A program made the translations under genes and the position numbers. Below, in pieces: positions 1 through 9,833 of a stretch of 64,000 nucleotides of DNA. Positions within the stretch are counted from its first letter, which is position 1. Every line of letters starts with the position of its first letter. Under the pieces are notes generated by a model that saw nothing but the letters and a program-made list of their open reading frames with translations, was not told where the DNA came from and did not search any database. The stretch is from positions 926,637 through 990,636 of the forward strand of contig CAJSYZ010000008.1 in the NCBI GenBank assembly GCA_910574455.1. Reading direction: 5' to 3'. Origin of the DNA: Trichaptum fuscoviolaceum (Eukaryota > Basidiomycota > Agaricomycetes > Hymenochaetales > Trichaptaceae).

Positions 1-269
1 TCTCTCTCTTTTCTCCTGTGTAGTTAGTTGCGCAATACTTACTTGTGGAGTGCTTCCTTAGGGATCCGCTTACTTGACGTTCAAAGCAGTGAAGAGTCCT
101 AGCTGGCCTTGAGAATCCCGCGACGCGCCTGGATAGAATCCCGCGCGTTTCCCGCCAGAATTCCCACGCTCGTTCCCAGTCGCGAATCCAGATTCCCGAA
201 CGCGGGTTCTTGTTGTGAATTCCAGTTTCCCGAAACTGTTTCCCGCTACAATTCCCGACGGTCGTAACA
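1..269 (+). repeat. 5' LTR, 3' part only
   Basis: Positions 1-269 align without gaps to 5903-6171 (offset 5902) with one mismatch. It ends in GTAACA, as the 3' copy does. Its U3 and the predicted transcription start lie upstream of the window. Confidence 0.95.
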
Positions 270-271
270 TT

Positions 272-282
272 AGGTCAAAAGT
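272..282 (+). other. Primer-binding site, probably self-primed (Tf1 type)
   Basis: The sequence AGGTCAAAAGT begins three bases after the 5' LTR ends. Its exact reverse complement, ACTTTTGACCT, occurs in the LTR at 5866-5876, about 30 bp after an ATAAATA box, where the mRNA would start. In Tf1/sushi elements the first 11 nt of the mRNA fold back and prime reverse transcription at such a site. The usual tRNA-type TGG start does not abut the LTR end; the nearest TGG is about 17 nt inside. The assignment rests on the 11/11 match and its position. Confidence 0.7.
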
Positions 283-358
283 CCTGGCTCACCGCCGCTC
301 GGACTCGACACCCTCACGCTCTTTACTTCTACCCCCGCACCCGTACCGCCGACCCGCG

Positions 359-1568
359 ATGTCGTCCCACCAGGAATGGGGAGGACTCGCAGACACCTTC
401 GCTTTCCCGTCCCCTAGCTCCTCGATGGAGGAAGACAAACTCCAGCCCATCCTTGATCGCCTCGACACCCTCGAAAAACGCTACTCCAAGCTAGTCAACG
501 AACACAATCAGGTCCAGAACACAGTCGCCCAGCTCAAGCACGCCAACCGGGCGTTAGAAGCCCAAATCGCGAGTCAGCCCGCCTCCCCGTCTGGGGGCGG
601 AGCCGGGCTCAAGATGAAGCTTCCCGACACCTTCGAAGGCGAACGAGCCAAGCTGGAGAACTGGATTCACCAGATTAAGCTCTACCTGTTCGGACAACAT
701 CCGGGACTAGACGAAACCCGCAAGGTCGCATTTGCTCTGATGCTACTGCGGGGGCCGGCGCAAGACTGGGCACGACCCATTCTAGATCGACTCCAGGACA
801 TCCCGACACCGCCAGAAGCCGCCAGCCTGGAGGCCCTGTTCGCCGCCCTTCGCGCCTCTTACGGGGAAATCGATGCAGACAAAGCCGCAGCCGACAAGCT
901 GATGCGCCTACGCCAGACAGGAACGGTCGCCGAGTTTGCGTCGCAATTCCGTGCCCTCCAAGCCCTCACCGGGTGGCCCAAGGACGCAACGACGGATGTC
1001 ATCTACCTCGACATGTTCCGGAAGGGACTCAAAGACCAGGTTCGCCAGCACATCGCCAGCACAGAGGCGAAGGATATGAAATTCGATGCCTACGTTCAAC
1101 TGGGTTTCCGAGACGGACGAGAAGCTAAGGCTCGCACACGCCTATGGACCAGTATCAAAGCCAGCAGCTACGCCCCGAAGCAATCCCGGCACCACTAGTT
1201 CAGCTCCGCGTACGATCCCGACTGCGGGCGCAAGCTCGACGAAGGATCCCAACGCAATGGAGATTGACAGGGTGCGCCGGGAGCGCAGGAGTAAGGGACT
1301 ATGCTACTACTGCGGAGAGAAAGACCATTTAGTGAGCGATTGCCCAACGCGACCGCCAACCCGAAACCTAAAGGCTACGAAATCCACGTCCCCGTCGAGC
1401 CCCTCGCCCCCCGCGCTCCAGTCGTTCGAAGAAACGCTCAAACGTATGGCGGAACAGTACGTCCAGAATGTGCAGCAGTCCGTGCTACAGAACGCATTCG
1501 CCGCCATGACGCCCGCCGCCAAGAACGTTCACAATCCCGAAGCCCCGCCCCCAGCGGATTTTCAGTAG
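359..1568 (+). pseudogene. gag: Gag polyprotein with zinc knuckle, frame broken once
   Basis: Gag is the capsid/nucleocapsid protein that packages element RNA. The ATG at 359 opens a frame with a predicted coiled coil (about residues 20-65) and a retrotransposon capsid-like region (LPDTFEGERAKLENWIHQIK and onward). This frame stops at 1196-1198. The homologous continuation, including the CX2CX4HX4C zinc knuckle at about 1302-1343 (CYYCGEKDHLVSDC), is in the next frame and runs to the TAG at 1566-1568. The switch lies around 1103-1112 and is explained by one extra base. An earlier GTG in the same frame (215) falls inside the LTR and is not used as the start. Programmed frameshifting before the zinc knuckle would be unusual, so an indel or base-calling error is more likely. 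Confidence 0.85.
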
Positions 1569-1742
1569 GGTCGTATTGCTCAGTCGCGCCCTATACGACC
1601 CAACCGCCCTTGTGGCCGAAGAACTCTCTTAATAATGGTCCCTTGTATTTAACCATCTCTACAATAGACCGTCGTCTTCGACGACATTTGAAGTTCCCGG
1701 TACAGGTTAGCGACGGAAAAAACGGATGCCTTAGCCACAGTA

Positions 1743-4700
1743 ATGTTAGACAGCGGTGCGTCGGGAACTTTCATAAATTCCCGCTACGTTTCGCGACACG
1801 GACTCCAGACTCGGGAATTGGTAATCCCGATACTTTTGCGCAACGCGGACAATTCCCCGAACGCGATTGGACGCATCACCAAGGAAGTAGTCCTCAACGT
1901 CGAGATGAAGGGACACTTAGAACAGTTGACCATGGCCGTCGCGGATATTGGCGACGACGATATTATCATGGGGATCGACTGGTTGCGGCACCATAACCCA
2001 ACCATTGACTGGACCAACGATGTGGTCGATCTCAACCGCTGCCCACCTCAGTGTGACAACCAGCAACGCCTGGTCCCGCTTCCCCGCCTCGCCATAGCAG
2101 AAGAAGTCGAGACCCCCTGGGGGCCCGACAGGACCCAGGCCGAATGGGAAGCTGTCCCACCCGGATTTCGGTACTCAGAAAAATATTGGGACCAGTACCA
2201 CGACGCTGAATCCTACTTCGTCACAACGGACGACCACTTCGCGTACAAAATTGCCGCCTCGTACACCCACTCCCAGGCCATCGCTGAGAAGTCAGCAGTG
2301 AAGGAAGGCGAGAAAACCTTCGAGGAACTAGTTCCCCCCGAATTTCGTGAGTTTGCCGACGTTTTCTCGAAAGTTGAATCCGAAAGGCTTCCACTACGCA
2401 AGCCGTATGATCACGCCATAGATTTAGAACCCGGGAAGGTTCCCCCGTACAGCAAAATCTATCCGTTGGCCCCGGCCGAACGCGACGCCCTTCGCGAATT
2501 CGTTGACGAAAACCTGCGCAAAGGGTACATACGACCTTCGAAATCCCCTGCAGCGGCTCCCGTCTTCTTTATCAAGAAAAAGGACGGAACCTTGCGCATG
2601 GTAGTCGATTACCGACGACTGAACGATATCACGGTCAAGAATCGATACCCGCTTCCCCTCACGATGGAACTCGTAGACGCACTGCAAAAGGCGAAGGTTT
2701 TCACGACGTTAGATTTGCGATGGGGCTACCACAACGTGCGACTGAAGCAAGGCGACGAGTGGAAGGCCGCATTTCGGACTCAGGCAGGACATTTCGAACC
2801 AACGGTGATGACATTCGGGCTCACGAATGCCCCGGCGACCTTCCAGCATATGATGAACGATATCTTCAAAGATCTCATTGGAGTATACGTGATCATCTAT
2901 CTTGACGACTTGCTAATCTTTTCCGAAGATGAATCACAGCACGAGGAACACGTACGGGAAGTCCTTAAGCGGCTGCGCGAAAACGACTTGTTCTGTAAAC
3001 CCGAAAAGTGCAAATTCAAACAGACTTCCGTCGAGTATCTCGGGATGATTATTTCGCAGGGAAAGGTGGCGATGGATCCCGCCAAGGTACAGGCGGTCCT
3101 CGACTGGCCTACCCCGAAAAAGGTGAAAGACATTCAAGCCTTCCTCGGGTTCGCGAATTTCTATCGACGCTTCATTCGGGATTTCTCGCACATCGTCAAA
3201 CCGCTCACGACGCTGCTGAAGAAGGACGTTCGCTGGGCCTGGACAGAAAACCAGCAGTTCGCCTTCGACTATCTCAAGCGCAGGTTCACGACCGCCCCCG
3301 TCCTGATGATGCCAGACATGTCGCGACAATTCATCGTGGAATGCGACGCCTCTGATTTCGCGACCGGCGCGGTCTTGTCCCAGGAAGGCGACGACGGGCT
3401 GATACATCCGGTCGCCTTTTTCTCGAAGTCCCTCAACGATGCGGAACGCAACTACGAGATTTATGACAAGGAGCTACTCGCGATTATTCGAGCTCTTGAC
3501 GAGTGGCGACATTATCTCGAAGGTGCGAGTCATAAACTCGATATCGTGTCTGACCACAAGAATCTGCTATATTTCTCTGAATCCCGAACGCTGACGCGAC
3601 GCCAAGCCCGGTGGAGTCTGTTCCTCACCCGCTTCGATTTTACGATTCGCCATCGCCCAGGGCGACTCGGGGGCAAACCCGACGCCATGTCACGACGCGT
3701 CGATCTTCAACCCGAAGGCGAAGACAACACGGGACGGACCCTCTTGACCCCCGAAATGTTTCGACTAAAGGCAATTCGTCGGGGAATGACGCAGGTACAC
3801 GGGGATCAGGCCCTCCTACGACGCATTCGTAAGTCAGATCAATATGAAGACGAACTGGTGGACGCGATCGAACTGGTCAAGTCCAAGGCGCCTCGAGTCC
3901 TGACCAAGGAACTTGAGGACTGGAGCACCGAGGAAGGCCTCATCCTGTACCAGGGTAAGGTTTACGTCCCGAAAGACGAGACCATTCGCCGGGATGTGGT
4001 GAAGACTTACCACGACAGTCTCCCCGCCGGACATCCTGGACGTTGGAAGACGTTTGAGATGGTAAGCCGCAACTACTGGTGGCCCGGGATGTCTAACTTC
4101 GTAGAACGATACGTTTCGGGATGCGATACCTGTGCACGCACGAAGAACCGATCCCAACGCCCGGTAGGACTCCTGCAACCGAACGAAATCCCGCAGGGCC
4201 CCTGGCAGGCGATTTCGTGCGATTTCATCACCCAGCTCCCCCGATCTGAGGATTACGACGCAATTTTCGTGGTGGTCGACCGTCTCACCAAGCAAGCACA
4301 TTTTATCCCGACCACGTCTGATATCGATGCACCGGAAACTGCGGAACTCTTCCTGCAACACGTCTGGAAGCTGCACGGAACCCCCCGCCAGATCATATCC
4401 GACCGCGGACCACAGTTTGTCGCGCAGTTCATGAAAGCCCTTTTTTCCCGACTCGGTATCAAGGGTACCACGTCGACTGCGTATCACCCGCAGACGGATG
4501 GGCAAACCGAAAGGGTAAACCAAGAGCTGGAACAATATTTACGGGCTTTCATAGATACACGACAAGAAAACTGGGCCGGATTACTCCCGATGGCAGAGTT
4601 CGCGCACAACACGAAAGCGCACGCGGCAACACGACAATCCCCGTTCGCGCTCGTCTACGGCTACAATCCCGAATTCACGATTGCCCCGAGCGACGGCCTG

Positions 4701-5501
4701 TCCACCGTCCCCGCCGCGGACGCACGACTACAGGAGCTTCAGCAGGCACAGGAAGAGGCAAGAGCGGCTTTGGAGGTTGCGGCAGAGCGCATGAAGCAGC
4801 ACTACGATCAGGCCAGGAACGAGGCCCCGCAGTACGCAGTCGGGGATAAAGTATGGCTCGAGGCGACGAACGTTCGGCGACCGGGAGCGCGCAAATTATT
4901 ACCGAAACGACTAGGGCCGTATAAAGTGAAGGCAAAGCTAAGTGACCTCACCTACGAACTCGAACTCCCCGCGTCGCTGAAGATTCATCCCGTATTTCAC
5001 GTATCGCTGCTCTCGCCATACCACGAAGACGACATTCCCGGTCGAACGCAACCCCCGCCGCCCCCAGTCGAAGTAGAAGGAGATCTGGAATACGAGGTGG
5101 AAGAGGTACTGGACGCTAGACGGTTTAGACGGAGGTTTGAATATTTGGTACGATGGAAGGGATATTCGAGCGCGGAAGATACATGGATTCCCGCAAAGGA
5201 TATGGGTAATGCAAAGGCTAAAATTCGCAGTTTCTATCGAAAACACCCGGACGCCCCTCGAGAAGTCAACGCTATCGAGCTCTGTGACCTGAGCAAGATT
5301 CAAGCTTGGCGCCCCGGAGTTGCGCCTTTGGAGGGGGGTAATGTCGAGATCCCGGGCTCCTTTTCTCATTTCCCGCACTTTCCCGCCAAGGATCCCGACA
5401 TGAGCAGACAATCCCGCGGGGAGAATCCCGCCATTGGATTCCCCGCGCGAAACCCCTTTCCCGACTCGCACGATCCCCCGCAAGATCCCCCGCTCACGTG
5501 A
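1743..5501 (+). CDS. pol: Pol polyprotein: protease, RT, RNase H, integrase, chromodomain
   Basis: The 1252-residue frame makes and inserts the element cDNA. The protease motif LDSGASGTF starts at residue 2. Reverse transcriptase has VVDYRRLN, TFGLTNAPATFQ and the catalytic YLDD near residue 386. RNase H has D535, E577 and D604. The integrase HHCC finger is followed by D827, D887 and E923; the last two are 35 residues apart, as in the D,D35E class. A chromodomain (about 1117-1165, containing LVRWKGYSSAEDTWIP) suggests targeting to chromatin marks. The stop lies 160 bp inside the 3' LTR. Upstream, a coding-like stretch in another frame (about 1540-1716) reaches this frame only across an A6 run at 1717-1722, so the true start of Pol is uncertain. 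Confidence 0.95.
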   Translation: MLDSGASGTFINSRYVSRHGLQTRELVIPILLRNADNSPNAIGRITKEVVLNVEMKGHLEQLTMAVADIGDDDIIMGIDWLRHHNPTIDWTNDVVDLNRCPPQCDNQQRLVPLPRLAIAEEVETPWGPDRTQAEWEAVPPGFRYSEKYWDQYHDAESYFVTTDDHFAYKIAASYTHSQAIAEKSAVKEGEKTFEELVPPEFREFADVFSKVESERLPLRKPYDHAIDLEPGKVPPYSKIYPLAPAERDALREFVDENLRKGYIRPSKSPAAAPVFFIKKKDGTLRMVVDYRRLNDITVKNRYPLPLTMELVDALQKAKVFTTLDLRWGYHNVRLKQGDEWKAAFRTQAGHFEPTVMTFGLTNAPATFQHMMNDIFKDLIGVYVIIYLDDLLIFSEDESQHEEHVREVLKRLRENDLFCKPEKCKFKQTSVEYLGMIISQGKVAMDPAKVQAVLDWPTPKKVKDIQAFLGFANFYRRFIRDFSHIVKPLTTLLKKDVRWAWTENQQFAFDYLKRRFTTAPVLMMPDMSRQFIVECDASDFATGAVLSQEGDDGLIHPVAFFSKSLNDAERNYEIYDKELLAIIRALDEWRHYLEGASHKLDIVSDHKNLLYFSESRTLTRRQARWSLFLTRFDFTIRHRPGRLGGKPDAMSRRVDLQPEGEDNTGRTLLTPEMFRLKAIRRGMTQVHGDQALLRRIRKSDQYEDELVDAIELVKSKAPRVLTKELEDWSTEEGLILYQGKVYVPKDETIRRDVVKTYHDSLPAGHPGRWKTFEMVSRNYWWPGMSNFVERYVSGCDTCARTKNRSQRPVGLLQPNEIPQGPWQAISCDFITQLPRSEDYDAIFVVVDRLTKQAHFIPTTSDIDAPETAELFLQHVWKLHGTPRQIISDRGPQFVAQFMKALFSRLGIKGTTSTAYHPQTDGQTERVNQELEQYLRAFIDTRQENWAGLLPMAEFAHNTKAHAATRQSPFALVYGYNPEFTIAPSDGLSTVPAADARLQELQQAQEEARAALEVAAERMKQHYDQARNEAPQYAVGDKVWLEATNVRRPGARKLLPKRLGPYKVKAKLSDLTYELELPASLKIHPVFHVSLLSPYHEDDIPGRTQPPPPPVEVEGDLEYEVEEVLDARRFRRRFEYLVRWKGYSSAEDTWIPAKDMGNAKAKIRSFYRKHPDAPREVNAIELCDLSKIQAWRPGVAPLEGGNVEIPGSFSHFPHFPAKDPDMSRQSRGENPAIGFPARNPFPDSHDPPQDPPLT
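5329..5341 (+). other. Polypurine tract
   Basis: TTGGAGGGGGG followed by TAA sits directly before the TGTCGAG that opens the 3' LTR. This is the expected place and composition for the plus-strand primer. Confidence 0.8.
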
Positions 5502-6171
5502 CCTATCCCGCACCACCGTCCCGACCACCATGCACGCATACACACATTCATTTACGACGACCCGCCACGGCACACGTACATTCACTTATCAACATACGCT
5601 CATTAATCCGTTAGTACCTCAAGGTGACGACCTGCAACAGTCTGGCATACCTAGTCTGGCTAGTCGCGGCCCCGGACCGGACGCTGACGTCCACGGACAG
5701 GCCGTAGCCATCTGGAGAGACGGGATAGACATGCCTAGCAGTGCGGTCGTAGCATGTATCGTTTGTAGTAGATAGGTGCGCATTGCGCAAGGACACTTAG
5801 CGTAGATTAACTATACAGTCTTTACGAAGTAGATAAATAGCTGTAGGCATCGTAAGGAGCACCCCACTTTTGACCTCTTGTGGAGTGCTTCCTTAGGTGC
5901 GATCTCTCTCTTTTCTCCTGTGTAGTTAGTTGCGCAATACTTACTTGTGGAGTGCTTCCTTAGGGATCCGCTTACTTGACGTTCAAAGCAGTGAAGAGTC
6001 CTAGCTGGCCTTGAGAATCCCGCGACGCGCCTGGATAGAATCCCGCGCGTTTCCCGCCAGAATTCCCACGCTCGTTCCCAGTCGCGAATCCAGATTCCCG
6101 AACGCGGGTTCTTGTCGTGAATTCCAGTTTCCCGAAACTGTTTCCCGCTACAATTCCCGACGGTCGTAACA
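5342..6171 (+). repeat. 3' LTR, 830 bp
   Basis: It begins TGTCGAG right after the polypurine tract and ends GTAACA, so its termini are the inverted TGT/ACA pair. The last 269 bp match the 5' LTR copy. Two features stand out. A 21-bp direct repeat (CTTGTGGAGTGCTTCCTTAGG) lies at 5877-5897 and 5944-5964. Some fifteen TTCCCG/ATCCCG hexamers fill both the U3 half (5350-5515) and the end of the LTR. Confidence 0.93.
5833..5876 (+). promoter_or_regulatory. LTR promoter core: TATA-like box and predicted mRNA start
   Basis: ATAAATA at 5833-5839 lies about 30 bp before 5866, where the 11-nt complement of the primer-binding site begins. Spacing and complementarity together point to 5866 as the first base of the element mRNA. 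This is inferred from the Tf1 model. Confidence 0.55.
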
Positions 6172-7794
6172 CAAATCGTCCAATGCCCTGACTCGCTTCG
6201 ATAATCCCTATTTGAGAGGCATCCATCTTCATCGTAAACCGACGCATTGCACCATCATTTTTGAGGAGCATATCCAAGAGCAAGTCGTCAGAGAGGATAA
6301 TTAAGCATTTCCTGATCCAATTGAACCTGCTCAGGATGGCCGAACGGTCTCCATATTTGCGCAGGAGTTGTCGATTTATCTTCAACGAGGATGCTACGCC
6401 GTCAGCCGAGTCGGCGCCAAGAATATCCATTGACTTCTGAATGAGTTGTTGAATGTCGGACAGAGCACCCTCTCCACCGGCACGTTCAAGTTCACGTTTC
6501 CATTGACGCCGTGCATCACGTGCTGTTCCGGCTTGAAAGACAGCCTTCGTCTGAGTGGCAAACAATTGACTTCTGTTTCCGAGAGTCGAATGTTGGTCGA
6601 CTCTGACTGTTGTCCCGAACTGCATTCGTCTAAGGCGGCTACCCAATCCTTGCATTCGTTATAGGACCAAATAAGAAGGGGCAGGAAGAACTTAAGCGCA
6701 AGCCTGGGATTTCGGGGTTTGCGTTCAGATCTTTCGAGATTCATAGCCATGACTGTCGTAAAGTGCTTCAATTGAGTAGCGAGTTCATGACGAATATTTC
6801 TCCCGAGCTCTGTGTCTTTGATGTCAATCCTTATCGCAGAGAAGACAGATTTCGTCTGTATCCAACGATTGCCGAGCTCCTTACTATCCTCAAGTCGAAT
6901 TTGCCAGCGCAGGATCGTATGGTGTGAATGATAATGGGTTACTAAGCAAGTCAAAAAGTAGTCCCAGATGACGCCCCAGTAAAAATATTGGAGAGTTTTC
7001 TTGACGGAAATGCGCCGGGAAGAACAGATATGAAGGCTGTGGCGACAGCAAGTCTGAATTCATCCACATGTTTGTTGATAAGCAGATGAAGCGGCTCAGA
7101 CTGTATATCACCGAGAAGAATAGGACGAGAAGTTAGAAATGATTAAGTCAGAGTTTATTTCAAGTCCAAGATGCAGCCTGGGCTTACCATGTGATGCTTG
7201 AAGATCGCTAGCTCTTCAGTGAGTTTGAAGAGCATGTCCGTGTACTGAAATGTATTGGACTCAAGCTGATCTATCGCCCTCTCCATCTTTCTCCGCAGAG
7301 CTTGAATCTCCCTATCCCTCTTAAGGATCCTCATATTTGCTGAATCAAAGCACATCCCTAGGCGCTCAGCCAGGTGAAGCGTTTCCTGAAAGTCCTCCGA
7401 CGAGAATCCGACGCGGTCTGCACGCTTTATCTTGGACGACAAACTTTTGACGATTGATTGGACCACGGTGCTATCGATAAATAGTTTTGACTGAAAGCCT
7501 CGGGGTAAGTCCTCTGTCAATTCACCAAAGATAAGCCAAGCTGCGTAGTAAGTAAGCAATATGATCCCTACCGAAATCGATAAGTTCGAGAAATGCATCC
7601 TGTTCCCAGTCGGTGCCAGACTCGGAGTCGGACCCATCGACAATCGAGCGCTTTGAGCTACTACTGTCGCGAGTACCAGGTATGGTGAATTCTGAAACGC
7701 TCTGCTCATCATCTGTATCCGGGCTAGAGACTGACTCGTCATCTGTATCCGAGCGAGAGCCTGAAGTTTCGTCCCCGCGTTCGGAACTTGACAT
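6172..7794 (-). pseudogene. Orphan coiled-coil gene, 3' end replaced by the retrotransposon
   Basis: I do not recognise the family. The ATG at 7794 opens an acidic Ser/Asp-rich N-terminus with a short repeat (SDTDDES / SPDTDDE). A GT-AG intron at 7571-7514 joins exon 1 to exon 2 (7513-7188), which encodes a helical, coiled-coil-prone stretch. A second intron (7187-7101) leads to an exon starting at 7100. Further coding-like blocks follow at about 6900-6650 and 6650-6172, but I could not place the introns or frame changes between them with confidence. The last block is rich in charged helices and runs straight into the LTR at 6171. The natural C-terminus is therefore lost or lies left of the window. 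The gene may also be decayed by mutation. Confidence 0.5.
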
Positions 7795-8274
7795 GCTGGG
7801 AGTTTGACAGTAACCTAACTTCGAGCCTCAATGGTAAGAAATACCAGTAATGGCGTGCCACTACCAGCGGCGGAGAGTAGTAATTGAAAGAAAAGCAAGG
7901 CTTGTTGACGAAGGATGGTTCAAGTTTAAGCGCCGTGTGAACGGCGTGGATCTATAGGGGCATCATCGGTCATCATCCTCAGGCTGAGCCTGCCAGTGAG
8001 TACCAGTGCCAGTCACATTGGTGTGAGTGAATGATGACAGGCGGTAGTTACTAACTTACTAGTACTAACTTTAGTGAACTCTCACTCAGCGGAAACTCAG
8101 CAGACTGCCGATTTGTGGGACCCTCGATAAAGGCCTCTGGCAACTTGGTCCTTCAGTTATATCGGGACAATTTGAGCCACGTTCAAGTTTGTGCCACTGC
8201 CACTGCCACTGGCAGGACCCGGCCCGGGATCAGGTCAGCCTGCCAGCCCAGTGAGTGAGGCTGCCGGTGTTGGC

Positions 8275-8322
8275 CTAGTACTACTAGTAGTAGTAGTACT
8301 ATAGTAGTAGTAGTAGTAGTAG
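8275..8322. repeat. (TAG/CTA)n microsatellite
   Basis: About 48 bp of TAG trinucleotides, partly inverted (CTACTAGTAG), so it could fold back on itself. Confidence 0.9.
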
Positions 8323-8599
8323 GCCCTTCCGGCGCTCTCTTGCTATCCGAACTCAGGTGTGTCAGGCCTTGAATCCCCTCTACTTCTGGATGTCGGTTCA
8401 GCTCTCAAGAACCCGGATTCTGCCCCATCTGTCGCAACTACTTACGAAGCCCATATCATTGTGCTTGTCACCGGCCCTCCTCAACTGAAGCTCAGCCAGG
8501 CCTTGAAGATCGTCTGCCAGTGCCAGTGGCCGGAACTTGTTCAGAGCCGAATCGGATGTTCCGCACATGTATGTATTTTAGTACTACAACTAGAGCTCT

Positions 8600-8633
8600 A
8601 ATACTACTAATACTACTACTAGTAGTATTACTA
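8600..8633. repeat. (ACT/TAG)n microsatellite
   Basis: Imperfect TACTACTA units meet AGTAGTATTA in inverted orientation. Confidence 0.8.
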
Positions 8634-8787
8634 ACAGTGGTAGACTCGGAGATTGTCACTCACTGGCACTCACTGGCAGGCTGGCAGGCACTGGCAGTGA
8701 CAGGGGACTTCCTGTCCGGAGTTCGAAACGGGCCGTTGCCAGCAGCAACTTGAACTTCAAAGTCGTGCTGAGTCACCGGCGCCGTGC

Positions 8788-8844
8788 ACTACTAGTACTA
8801 GTAGTACTACTACTAGTAGTAGTATAGTATAGTAGTAGTAGTAG
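8788..8844. repeat. (TAG/CTA)n microsatellite
   Basis: About 57 bp of alternating CTA and TAG triplets containing ACTAGTACTAGTAGTACTA, mirror-like and strongly self-complementary. Confidence 0.9.
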
Positions 8845-9461
8845 CTGCCACTGGCAGCCAGATTCAAGTTGAACTTGAACCGCTGACTCGTCACCGCCGC
8901 GTGCGTCACGGTGACTCCGACTCGCAGTCACCAGTGCCAGTGGCAACTCCGAGTCCTTGAACTTCAGCCTGCTACTACTAGTAGTGAGCGTCCGGACTAG
9001 GCTTTAGCAGTAACCCAATACCCATCCAGAGTCAAATTGAACCTGAAACTTGAACTAAACTGCGCTGGCTGTCTCTGTGCCCCAGCCCGCCGCAACTTTT
9101 ATCAATACATAGCAGAAAAAACATCAACTTGAACATGGCATCAGATACTTTCAACATATTTATGTCCGGCACAGGAAACGCTGATAGTAGGGCTCACCAT
9201 ATTGTTAATGGTCCGTATATCGTCATGGTATACTGACAGTTGTCTGAAATATTCACTACTAATTTCCATTCCTTTACTAAAAACAGCGGCTAGTATAGGA
9301 TTGGGTTCACACCCCGTTGCGAAGGAGGATATTTACTTGGCAAACGTCCTTGACCGTATAAAATTCATCTTGCAAGCATGGGTGGAGAAACCCGGAACAA
9401 AAAAGACAGACCTAGCAGCACGCGCAGCTGTAATAATCGCAAACGGACTTCCGGACAAACC

Positions 9462-9833
9462 GTGAGTGACGGTCTCAGCCTGATTACTATGCGCCTGATT
9501 CTGACTCTTAAATTTGGCCCACTGGCAGTGGCGAAGTCTTGGAATCACATACCGCTCAGGCTGCTAGTGACTGTGAGGCTAGTACCAGTAAGGTGCCAGT
9601 GCTGGAAGCTGACGCCGAATCCGAGTCGTGAGTAACGGTATCAGCCTGAGTGCGCGTCCGAGTCTGACCATTCTTGAATTTGGAATGCACGCATCAAGTG
9701 GCGAAGTCACGGAATTACATGCCAGTGAGGCCGGAAACTTGAACTTGAAGGTGTCGGAACATGAAGCTGACGTATCTGAGTCGTGAGTTACGGCGCCAGC
9801 CTGAGTACGCATCCGATTCTGATCATCTGACAG
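9462..9833 (+). repeat. Tandemly duplicated exon/intron units inside the orphan gene
   Basis: Three introns begin with near-identical donors (GTGAGTGACGG, GTGAGTAACGG, GTGAGTTACGG). Each carries a CAGCCTGA word and a CCGAKTCTGA-like stretch. Exons 3 (99 nt) and 4 (84 nt) both start TGGCGAAGTC and end GAGTC; their peptides begin GEVLES and GEVTEL. Exon 5 starts TGGCAGC in the same phase. The period is about 155-170 bp. This is best read as duplication of an exon plus its downstream intron. Confidence 0.75.

Larger units (their letters stand above)
1..6171 (+). mobile_element. Ty3/gypsy chromovirus LTR retrotransposon, nearly complete
   Basis: The order is LTR, primer-binding site, Gag, protease, reverse transcriptase, RNase H, integrase, chromodomain, polypurine tract, LTR. 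This is the Ty3/gypsy order, and the chromodomain makes it a chromovirus. The 5' LTR starts outside the window. The visible 269 bp match the end of the 3' LTR with a single substitution (T214 versus C6116), so the insertion is young. Despite this the reading frame is broken in gag and just before the protease. The target-site duplication cannot be checked because the left flank is missing. The right flank is a minus-strand coding region, so the element probably landed in or at the end of a gene. Confidence 0.97.
7795..9134. other. Gene-free spacer of recurring short words and TAG repeats
   Basis: No convincing coding sequence. The stretch is packed with CACTGGCAGTG/TGCCAGTG, TTGAACTTGAAG, GACTCGGAGTC and CTCAGGCTG words, and with three TAG/CTA microsatellites. 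It separates two divergently arranged orphan genes and so presumably holds both promoters, but no clear TATA box was seen. Confidence 0.6.

Noticed and set aside
215..358. N-terminal extension of Gag starting inside the LTR
   Set aside because: It begins with GTG, lies partly in the LTR and spans the primer-binding site. The ATG at 359 is the natural start.
1301..1742. Programmed frameshift between Gag and Pol
   Set aside because: No convincing slippery heptamer or stop-codon readthrough context was found. The frame changes are better explained by indels, though a real recoding event is not excluded.
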